The notes below the pieces were generated by a model, which was not told where the DNA came from, did no database searches, and worked only from the letters and a program-made list of their open reading frames with translations. A program made the position numbers and the translations under genes. From positions 3,028,314-3,092,313 of the forward strand of contig CM043005.1 in NCBI GenBank assembly GCA_023678885.1: 64,000 nucleotides of DNA. Reading direction: 5' to 3'. The DNA comes from Pogostemon cablin (Eukaryota > Streptophyta > Magnoliopsida > Lamiales > Lamiaceae). Positions 49,232-58,406 of this stretch are shown here, piece after piece. Every line of letters starts with the position of its first letter. Position 1 is the stretch's first letter.

Positions 49232-50653
49232 ATGATTAAGCTGAATGCTGATAATTATTCTATTTGGAAGTCTATGATGGAGGATTTACTTTACTGCAAA
49301 GATTTGTATGATCCTATTAGTGGGAAAGATGATAAAGAAGCCAAGCCAGAAAAAATGGATGATAAAGTATGGGAAAAGCTTGGTAGAAAGACAATTGCTA
49401 CAATCAGGCAGTGGGTAGATATTAGTATATTTCATCATGTGGCTATGGAGACCAACCCAAGGGAATTATGGAAAAAATTGCAGGAATTGTATGAGAGAAA
49501 GAATGCCCAGAACAAAGCATTTATTATTAGAAAGTTAGTGAACTTGAAGTATAAAGATGAGAGTTCTGTGGCAGAGCACTTGAATGTATTTCAAGACTTG
49601 GTGAATCAGCTTTCTACCTTGAATATCACATTTGATGATGAAGTGCAGGCTTTATTTTTATTGAGTTCTCTACCTGATAGCTGGGAGACTATGGTGGTGA
49701 TACTCAGTAACGCAGCTCCGAATGGAAAGTTGACATTGAACATGGTCAAAGAAAGTATGTTTAATGAAGAGACTAGAAGAAAAGAAGTAGGAGCCAGTTA
49801 TTCGTCGCAGGCACTTGTTACAGAAAATAGAGGTAGAGGCTGGAGAGGAGGACACAAAGACTATAGGTCTAAATCCAAGGAGGAATTCAAGTGTTATCAT
49901 TATGGTGGACCCAACCACTTGAAAAGAAATTGCAGAATCTGGAAGGAAGAAAAAGAATTGAATCAGAAGAAGTCAGAGGATAAGAATACAACAGCCTTTG
50001 TCACTCATTACGACGATAATGATACTGTAGTTTGTGTGAGCGATGAATGTCTTCATGTGGAGGATCCCGATGTTGAATGGATTGTTGATTCGGGAGCTTC
50101 ACATCATTGTACTCCAAGGAGAGAGTTGTTTACAAGCTACAGATCAGGAGATTTTGGTCGCTTGTTCATGGGAAACAATAGTGTTGCACCTGCAGTTGGT
50201 ATTGGTGACATGGTTGTTGAGACTGAGTTGGGACACAGACTGACTTTGAAGAACGTGAGACATGTCCCAGAGTTGCGCCACAACTTGATTGCTGTCAATG
50301 TACTTGACAGTGAGGGGTTCGAGCAAAAATTTGCAAATGGTAATTGGAGGCTTACCAAGGATTCTTTGCTTATTGGCGAAGGGAAGCTTTGTTGTACGCT
50401 CTACAGGACAAAGCTAAGAATTGCTCGGGACCAGTTATTAGGAGCTGTTGATGATTCATCTCCGGATTTGTGGCACAACAGACTTGAGCATATTGATGTG
50501 AGGTACCATTGGCATAGAATGGTGCTAGAGAAGCAGCTTTTGAAGCTGGGAAAGAGTCGCACTGAAAGGAATTCTGCAGATATGATGACAGAAGTGGTTG
50601 CTCGCGAGAAGCATGACTTGTGTGTCGGGTTGGCCGGCATGAGCTCGAGATGA
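49232..50653 (+). CDS. Element F Gag-protease polyprotein with deleted pol
   Basis: A 473-codon intact frame starting 36 bases after the primer site. Residues 1-185 are Copia Gag (DNYSIWKSMMEDLLY, AEHLNVFQDLVNQL, LFLLSSLPDSWE). At 221-234 a zinc knuckle has lost its second cysteine (CYHYGGPNHLKRNC). At 283-295 lies an intact protease site (WIVDSGASHH, catalytic Asp286). The pre-integrase line LWHNRLEHID near 420 then jumps to TERNSADMMTEVVAREK, the normal end of RNase H. The frame was kept across the internal deletion. It could make a particle and protease but no cDNA or insertion on its own. Confidence 0.9.
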   Translation: MIKLNADNYSIWKSMMEDLLYCKDLYDPISGKDDKEAKPEKMDDKVWEKLGRKTIATIRQWVDISIFHHVAMETNPRELWKKLQELYERKNAQNKAFIIRKLVNLKYKDESSVAEHLNVFQDLVNQLSTLNITFDDEVQALFLLSSLPDSWETMVVILSNAAPNGKLTLNMVKESMFNEETRRKEVGASYSSQALVTENRGRGWRGGHKDYRSKSKEEFKCYHYGGPNHLKRNCRIWKEEKELNQKKSEDKNTTAFVTHYDDNDTVVCVSDECLHVEDPDVEWIVDSGASHHCTPRRELFTSYRSGDFGRLFMGNNSVAPAVGIGDMVVETELGHRLTLKNVRHVPELRHNLIAVNVLDSEGFEQKFANGNWRLTKDSLLIGEGKLCCTLYRTKLRIARDQLLGAVDDSSPDLWHNRLEHIDVRYHWHRMVLEKQLLKLGKSRTERNSADMMTEVVAREKHDLCVGLAGMSSR

Positions 50654-50691
50654 GTGTGATGATGCAGCCAACTATTTGGGGAGGGGGAGAT

Positions 50692-51668
50692 TGTTGGGCT
50701 TGCCCCAAAAGTTGGCCCATGAAAAATAAATTAAAGAAGCCCAATAGGTATTAAATGGATGTGGCCCAACAGCATGACCAAGTTTTGGTCAATTAAATGA
50801 AATAAATAGCTGTTGGTCGTGAGTTATGCAGCAAGGAAGAAGGGTGCAGAACATACAGAATAGAGGGGAAGAAAACAGGGGAGAGGAGGGAAGAGGGTTT
50901 CGGGAGAAAATACTCAATTTGGAGGTCCGTTTCTTCATCGTTTTACTCCAAATTTCAAGGGGGAGTTCGTGGCGACGTTCTCTACACATTGATCGGAGTG
51001 GATTTTGTAGAAACATCTCCAAGAGATACAAATGAGAATCGGGTGACACGTATTCTATTTGTGCTATTTTATTCTCTTTTCTTCCATTATTGTCTTGTAT
51101 TCCAAGAGGGTTCTCTTGAGGCTATTCTGATGATTCTGTGATTGTATTCCCCTACTAGTGATAGGGATGGTGTTCCCCTACTTATGATAGGGAGTTATAT
51201 TCCCCTACTTGTGATAGGGAGATAGATTGATATTCCTCTACCTCGTGATAGAGATGGTGTTCCCCTACTTGTGATAGGGAGTTGTATTCCCCTACTTGTG
51301 ATAGGGAGATAGATTGGTATTCCTCTACCTCGTGATAGAGATGGTGTTCCCCTACTTGTGATAGGGAGTTGTATTCCCCTACTTGTGATAGTGAGATTGA
51401 ACTGTGTACTTTTGTACATTAGTGGATTGTTTCCTGGACGAGAGGTCCCGTGGTTTTTACCCTCAGGTTGAAGGGGTTTTCCACGTTAAAATTTCTGGTG
51501 TTGATTCTGCGTACATTTCTGCATATTTAATTGATTTGTGGCTACTGCGATATTTGAGTGGAATGATTTGTGCATTGATATAATCTGGGATTTATTGTGT
51601 TTCCACTGTGTCGTTATATCATTGTATGTATTGTCTGTCCTAGTTGAATAGAACCCCATTCCACAACA
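50692..51668 (+). repeat. 3' LTR of element F
   Basis: Partner of 48207-49183, with the same nine-unit hairpin array at about 51145-51405. Confidence 0.95.
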
Positions 51669-53885
51669 ATTTTCACCTAGGAAAAGACTAAACAAACATA
51701 AGTAATAACACATTGATAGCAATAAGAACCACAAACTATGCTAAGTCATCCTTCAACATTAAAATCATAACATGCAAAAAATATTAACAAGTTTAATCAC
51801 AAGAGAATGATAGTATAATATAGTCCCTTTTTGTCCAAGTCTCACATAGGTTATAAATGTCACTCAACACTCTTTAAAGTGGTAAAACAACACTCATCAA
51901 TCGATTGACTCGACTCGCTATAAGCTTGCTCGTGGACTACATTCACAAATCGCCAAAGTTTCCATTAGTGATCAAAAAGGTCTTGAATTAAGGATGTAAT
52001 GATAGGCTCTTTGGTATGGTAGGGAGAATTTAGGTAAGAGTGACTCATCATGTGTAAGTAATCGAAGAGGTAGCTACTTTCTTCCATTCCTTAATAATTT
52101 CTTTCTTCCTTTCTTTTCTTAATTGATCACAAGCACTATCCATCAACTTTCATTGAATTGATCTTCTTTCAATGCATGCTTCCTTCTTTGAATTTTTATT
52201 TTCTTGAGCATCTTGTTGTTTCTTTGCTCATTTTCTTGTTATGAGGTTGCATGTTCACTCTTGTTTTTGCTCTTTTCATCCTTTTTTCTTACTTGTTTGC
52301 CATTTTCTTTCTTCGTTTTGCACAATCAATCCTTTCTAACTACCATCTCCTCAATCACTCACACAAAAGGGTAAATATGTAAGGCTTAAGTGAGTAATTA
52401 AGGCTTGTAATGTGCTCAATTCACAAGAAATAGGCTTAAAGGCTCAAAATGGTTAACTAGGAATGATGTTCATGTTAGGGAAATATATGACAATGACTAT
52501 GGATAACAAGGATGGCCTAAGATCATTTCACTACTCTCCACTAATCGGGCTCATTCCTATAGTCCTTGAGCAAGTTCTAGCTTATCAAACTCAATCGATC
52601 CACTCATGAAGAAAAATACCATGTATGTACGGTTGAGGCTCAAACGCTCACAAGCTTGTGCTCGGACCTTAAGGACTTATTACACCACATCCATCTTAAA
52701 ATTTAACAAGTTAAATAAAACATGTCACAATTCGAAAGTTTAGAGATTCTTAATCATAACTTGTCATCACTTATCACAACAACATGTCATCACTCATATT
52801 CAAAAATGACTCATGACATCCCTAAACAAACCACCAAACATACCAAGAGAAAAATAAGAAAACACACAAAACATAAAATAAAGACTCAACAAACAAGAAA
52901 TAAAACAAAAACATATAACATGCAAGAATAAAAATCACCATCATTAACAATAAAGCACACATTCTATATCATCCATGACAATTAAGCTCACAATCATCCC
53001 AACCTTTGATTGAAAAGTAAACTTCCCAAAAATATAACACATAAAGTAGCATGCTAATCCATTCAATCCAAATCCAAATCAATTAGAAGTGATAAGGTGT
53101 AGAGTACTCCCTCAATAGGCATTTGGTAAGGAAAGCGTTCGCTCCAAGCTCCATTCGTGCTTTCACTACCCTTCATTCATACTCAAAAACTCATACAACA
53201 CCATTAGCTCAACAATTTCATTAAAAATATGGATTCACATGCACTTCAACACAACCAATCATACCAAAATTCAACCAAACTCATGAGAAAAATTTTAAAA
53301 TTGATCAATTTTACAAGAAGACCTATCATCATCATATCAAGCACACTCAAATGGTGAGTCACACCATGCACTCTCTTCCCAAACTTAAATTGAACTAAGA
53401 GGTGAGAATTAAGTTTGCAAAAAGTGGTGGGACTTACCCTTGTAGTTTCATCAATGATCTTCTTGTAGAGAAGCATACGCATCCACACGACTGAAGCTAT
53501 GTTCACCACGCACTAGCCCCCCAACTTAACTCGAGATAAGAGTCGAGAATTAAGTTTGCAACAAGTGATGACATATCTACTCGAATCCATGAAGCACTTC
53601 TCTTTTCTTCAATATGCTTTCTTCTCATGAACTCAATCCACCTACAAGACCAAAATACAAACAACAAAATAATCAAAACATAAAAGAATGGGTTGCCTCC
53701 CATCTAGCGCTAAGTTTAACGTCTTCAAGCCGGAAGGAATTTTCATGCTCATTGGACCAAATGTTGGTCCACCATACTTTCTCCTCGCATCCTCACTTTA
53801 AACATTTGTTTTGCCCTCTTCTTTTCAACAAGCTCAACTTCACTATTCTTGCTCACGAGCATCAAATCATCATCAAGGAGAGCTT
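51669..53885 (-). other. Element E spacer between gag-protease and 3' LTR
   Basis: Non-coding, homologous in layout to the spacer of D. It has the conserved block minus-strand GACGTTAAACTTAGCGCTAG then ATGGGAGGCAACCCATT (about 53690-53730) just after the protease frame. Two purine-tract-like lines occur near 53370-53390 and 53513-53528. No RT, RNase H or integrase motif is present. Short open frames here show no domain. Confidence 0.6.
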
Positions 53886-54710
53886 CTAGTGGACTTCCTC
53901 TTTCTCTATGTCAAGCTTCCACTCAAGCTCCGATGCTTTCATCTTATCAACACCACAAGAGGATAAGTTAGAATTTGATATTTTCATATAATCGTGAAGA
54001 AAGGAATTTAAGTTGTCAAAGAGAAGAGAATTATGATCCATTAGATCATCCGGAGACTTTGTATGAGACTTGGCTCCTTTTTCCTTATTGCACAAGAATG
54101 TGACTCTTTTTCCTTTTGAACTTAAGGATAACTCTTCTCTTCCAACATCAATCTTTGCTCTTCCGGTAGCTAGAAACGGCCTTCCCAAAATGAGTGGAAC
54201 TCGAGGGTCTGCCTTCACTTCCAACACCATGAAATCAACCGGGAAAACTAGCCCTTTCACTTTCACCTCAACGTCTTCAACAATCCCTAATGGCTTCACA
54301 ACTTCTCCATTTACTACTTCAAGATGGATAGTAGTAAGCTTTAGCTCTCCAATTTCAAGGTCTTTGAACGTGGCATGAGACATCATGTTGACGCTTGCCC
54401 CCAAGTCACACAATGCATCAAGAGTGCTCTTCCCTTCAAAATCACAAGGAATGATGAATTTACCTGGATCACCAACCTTTTTAGGCCCCCCTTTTTGCAT
54501 TGACTCACTTGTTTCGGATGACTCTTCTTTCTTTTTCTCCTCATACTTCTTCTTAAGATTCTTCACATATTCCTCAAACTCCTTTTTCTTCTCCTCTTTT
54601 ACAAATATTTGTGTATAGGGAATAGGGAATGAAGTAATCGAAATACCCCAATAATCACGTTTGTACTCCTCTTCTTTGGCCTTCTCCTCCATTTTCTTTT
54701 CCTCTTGCAC
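53886..54710 (-). pseudogene. Element E aspartic protease and linker
   Basis: 274 codons with a lysine/glutamate-rich N-terminal linker (VKEEKKKEFEEYVKNL). Then GKFIIPCDFEGKSTLDALCD leads to CDLGASVNMM with catalytic Asp102, then FPVDFMVLEVKADPRVPLIL and GRPFLATGRAKIDVG. It is in the same frame as the Gag upstream, separated by one TAA near 54759. The frame ends about 100 residues after the protease with no RT. Confidence 0.85.
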
Positions 54711-54761
54711 CCTTTTCCACTTAGGTATCCATTTTGGCCCCTTCTCTTCTTTCTTACTTAC

Positions 54762-56081
54762 TTATTTGATTTCTCCAATAACCTTGCTTTCCACCAACCC
54801 TTCTTCAACCTTTCTTTTCTCTTCTGTTTCAATAAATAAACATTGAGCTTTCGAATTCACTTCGGTTTTGGCTGGAAACTTTCCTTTTTGTTGAGCACTC
54901 AAAGAACTTGCAATTTGTCCAACATTGTACTCCAAAGCTTTGAGTCTCTTTTCATTTGCTTCTTCCGCCTTTTTCAATGCTTCATCTCGAGCTAGGTTTG
55001 ATGCTTCTCGAGCCTTATTTGATGCCAACAATTGTTCAAGTAGCTCATCAATCGATGCTCTTCCCTCGTTGTTCGGTGCCTTTGCCCCCGATTGATATCC
55101 CGGAGGATAAGCAATCGCATTGCTCGAACTAGAGTATGAGAAGTTCCCTTGCCTTTGTTGTTGTTGTGGATATGAGCTTCTACTACTTTGACCATTAACT
55201 AATCCTTGATAAAAAAATCCAACTTGTTGATTTTTCAAGAAGCCATGTTGTGGACACTTGCGTAGCATATCCTTGAACCTTTCCCACGCTTCATAAAAGC
55301 TCTCTTGAGGCATTTGCTCGAATTGAGTGATCAAGCTCTTCATTTGAAGCGTCTTAGAAGGTGGAAAATACTTATTCAAGAACATTTGGGCAAGTTTATC
55401 CCATGTGTTGCACGTACCCGGTGTAATAGTGGAGAGCCATGTTCGAGCTCTATCTCTCAATGAAAACGGAAACAACCTCATCTTGATACAATCCTCACTC
55501 ACCCCATTCATCTTCGCGGTGTTGACAATCTCCACAAATTGAGCTAGATGAGCAATAGGATCTTCATTCAGGGTTCCACTAAACTGTTACTCTCTCACCA
55601 TAGAAATCAAGCCCACTTTAATTTCAAAGTTGTTGGCATTGATTGATAGAGCCATCATGTGTAGCACGGCCTTCGGCATAAAGAAATCCCGAATCACCCT
55701 TTGATCATTTTGCATTCCTTGTTGCACCGGAGGTAGTGGTGGTGGTACATAAGCTTGTTGTGGAGGAGCATAAGCTTGTTGAAATCCTTGTTGCCTTAGA
55801 ACTTGTTGCACCATTTGTTGAAGCAAAGCTTGGTTGTTGAAAGCTCCATGATTTTGATAGGCTTGTTGAGGAGGATTTGCATTGAATTGAAGTGCGTTGT
55901 CTTGCATGTTCATATTTTGTCCTCCTTCCCCATCATGCTCTATCTCCACACGATTATCTTCTTGAAAATTCTCCATTAACTCACTATTTTTGGTTTTGTT
56001 CTCCTTTCTCTTTATCCTCAAAGTGTTTTCAAGCTCAAGATCAATTGGTACAACTTGATTTCCTTTCGACCTTGTTTGCAT
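54762..56081 (-). pseudogene. Element E gag
   Basis: Starts at the ATG at 56081 (MQTRSKGNQVVPIDLELENT). The N-terminal part is rich in glutamine and proline. One TAA at about 55584 splits it from the core: NTAKMNGVSEDCIKMRLFPF, FSLRDRARTWLSTITPGT, FLNKYFPPSK, FYEAWERFKDMLRKCPQHGF. A coiled-coil-like tail follows (ASNKAREASNLARDEALKKA). A TAA near 54759 separates it from the protease. All three pieces share one frame. Confidence 0.88.
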
Positions 56082-56205
56082 ACACCTTCAAAATAAGAGA
56101 AATTAGAACAAGATTTTCAAAAGCAAATACAAGTAACAAATAAAATAAAAATATCTCAAGTAAGATTACTCAAAATGATCCTTCTTCAAGCTACTAGCAA
56201 CCGTT

Positions 56206-56227
56206 GCCTCCCCGGCAACGGCGCCAT
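56206..56227 (-). other. Element E primer-binding site
   Basis: Minus-strand TGGCGCCGTTGCCGGGGAGG lies two bases inside the 5' LTR end, a perfect match to the site type used by Athila-like plant Gypsy elements. Confidence 0.85.
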
Positions 56228-56228
56228 T

Positions 56229-57841
56229 TGATTAGTCATTTTGTAGTATGGATGACCAATTAAAATAATTTATCAAATCACAGGGAGGTAGGTACTAGTG
56301 CTTAAGCGATCTCACGTTTCTTGTAATTTTACAGAGACGAATCATCAAAGGTGTTGGTGATCAAACAAGTAAATAAAATCAATCAAAGCAATCAAGCATG
56401 CAATGATCAACAAACAAGATAGATAGATGAAGAGTGGTTTTCCAAATTAAGCAAAAGAAAGATTAACAATAATTAAGAAGTGGAAATCCTAGGATAAATG
56501 CATCGAATTCATATGAATCATGGGTTGAAAACTAAGGGCCAATACTAATATCACCTAAACTCCCTCTCAAGATGGATATGATATGGTTCTAAACATAGCT
56601 CAATGAGTTGGTTCTCACTCAAACAATTCTAACTAGGTACTAAGCTTGAAATGAGAGTCCCTTCACATGGTTAATCAACCTCTCGATCAATCCAACCATA
56701 TGTTCTATCAAATGGTTCTAAACTCTAAAGGATTTCTCAATTTTTTTACAATTTATAATGCACATGAAGTATTTGATGAAATGATTCACTCAATTATCCT
56801 GAGCACATAATTGATTTCTCAATCTAATCACATATTTAGAACAACTAAACACACAAATCATTAATACAAATCAAGTAATTAATAATCAATGATAGAAAAC
56901 CATAGATCCAATCAACATATGAATTCAAATACACAAATTCCAAAATTATCCAACAACTCTCATGTTGCTAATCTCACAAGGGAGATTAGCCTACCATATT
57001 CATAAAGAAATTAACATAGACAATTAAATCCTTACAAATCATGATAAAACTATGAGGTTTAATATAAAGATTGAATGGAAACTCCATTGATCTATATTCA
57101 ATGGTGATCTCCTTCCCTTCTTTTCACTTTCCTCTCTTTCTTAATCCTTTTCCTTCACTTGGATGTAGAAATTGATGGTGGGATGATGGTAGATCCAAAG
57201 GATGAAGAATGGATGAAGATGATGGTGTGGAATGAAAGAAATGGTGTGTGATGTGTGTGTGCAGGGCCAAGGAACTGAATCTCTCTTCAAATGTTGAATA
57301 AATGGGTATTTATATCCCTTGAGAAGTTTCTAGAAGGTTCTGGAATTTTTAACAACTTTTTACACAACACGAGTCATGCTCTGCAACACGGCCACAAGGT
57401 GGCCGTGTTGGGTGAATTGATATCGCTGCACGGCCAAGACTTACAGGACCGTGTTACTCAACACGGCTCGTGTGCTGCAACACGGCTCGTGTGCTGTAAC
57501 ACGGGTACAAGATGGTAGTGTTGGATGAATTGATGACGACACACGGCCACTTCTTACAGGATCGTGTTCCGTACACGGCCCGTGTTGGTGCATGCCCCTA
57601 TTTCCTTCACTGTTTTAGCTCGTTCTCCCTTGTTTCAACTCCGAATTGAGATCCGCTTTTTCCTACGTCTTCCTTATCATGTCTAGCATCCCTTAAAAGC
57701 TGAAAATCATAGGTTTAAACTCATTCACATATATTTCAATAAAAATATAAAATACAATCAAATAACACATAAATACGGATAAACAGATACGAAAACACAT
57801 ATAAAAAGACACTAAAATTTAGGTGAAAATATCACTCATCA
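56229..57841 (-). repeat. 5' LTR of element E
   Basis: Partner of 46534-48137. GC-rich palindromes at about 57360-57600; heat-shock element at 57322-57346. Confidence 0.92.
57307..57346 (-). promoter_or_regulatory. Heat-shock element plus TATA box in the 5' LTR of E
   Basis: GAA 57323, TTC 57328, GAA 57333, TTC 57338, GAA 57343: five perfect pentamers, conserved with the other copy. TATAAATA lies on the minus strand at 57314-57307. This would be the working promoter of element E. Confidence 0.8.
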
Positions 57842-57846
57842 CTGCC

Positions 57847-58261
57847 CCATGGCATAATTCCCAAACTGAGGTTGAAAATAATCTCGGATATTCATCCCCG
57901 CTCCATTAAGCCCATGGCCCCGAGGTTAATTTTGCACCACCGGAGGAGCTTGTTGGTTATCTCTAGCTTCTTATTGTGCCATCAAGTTTTGAATAATTGC
58001 TTGCAATTGTTGATTTTGAAAGTGCATTTGTTGCGCATAAGCTTGTGGCACAAACTCCGGATTAACAATTCCTCCTCGAACATTATCACCTCCTTGAAAA
58101 TTCCTCATATTACCTTCTTCATCAACCATATTTGCATTATCCCTTACGTTTTCCATAATTTCCTCCGTCGTCTCTAACACTCCTCTTCTTTGTCTTCTTA
58201 AGATATCTTCCAATTCTAAGTTCAAAGGTTCAATAGATTGAGACCTTGAACGAGTTCGCAA
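57847..58261 (-). pseudogene. Element D gag, N-terminal part
   Basis: Begins with a frame opening RTRSRSQSIEPLNLELED and goes through a Q-rich stretch. Two stops follow before it reaches NIRDYFQPQFGNYAMG at the CTGCC junction with E, where the other half continues (QPLNVNNFEI at 46528). The expected start codon is TTG, not ATG, so initiation is probably lost. Confidence 0.8.
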
Positions 58262-58390
58262 GTACCTACAAGAATTTCCAAATTAGCTCTCCAAGTAACC
58301 AAGACAAGTTAACAAGTAAACAAATAAAAGAAATATCCTTATCAAAACTAATCAACTTCAAACTCGTTACAACCAAAAGTTTAACATTTT

Positions 58391-58406
58391 TCTGGCAACG
58401 GCGCCA
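58391..58406 (-). other. Element D primer-binding site
   Basis: Minus-strand TGGCGCCGTTGCCAG abuts the 5' LTR. It is the same tRNA site type as in E, with a mismatch after position 14. Confidence 0.8.

Larger units (their letters stand above)
48207..51668 (+). mobile_element. Element F: young non-autonomous Copia element nested in E
   Basis: 3462 bp with LTRs of 977 bp at each end (48207-49183 and 50692-51668). They differ at only about a dozen positions by eye. TSD is ATTTT (48202-48206 and 51669-51673). A Met-tRNA primer site, TGGTACCAGAGC (49185-49196), and the purine tract TTGGGGAGGGGGAGA before the 3' LTR are intact. One continuous frame encodes Gag, protease and a short RNase H tail. 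The integrase core, RT and most of RNase H are deleted. It is the youngest layer of the nest and probably moved with help from a complete relative. Confidence 0.95.
46534..57841 (-). mobile_element. Element E: Gypsy LTR retrotransposon nested in D, gag-protease only
   Basis: LTRs at 46534-48137 and 56229-57841, about 1.6 kb each, flanked by TSD CTGCC (46529-46533 and 57842-57846). On the minus strand the primer site TGGCGCCGTTGCCGGGGAGG follows the 5' LTR, matching the Asp-type site known in Athila-like elements. The 3' purine tract is AAGTTTGGGGGTG. The Gag-protease frame spans 53886-56081 with only two in-frame stops. RT, RNase H and integrase are absent. Element F lies in the 3' spacer (48207-51668). 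Without F it is about 7.8 kb. Confidence 0.93.

Noticed and set aside
54070..54618. Plus-strand frames of 102 and 77 codons
   Set aside because: Antisense of the protease and linker of element E.
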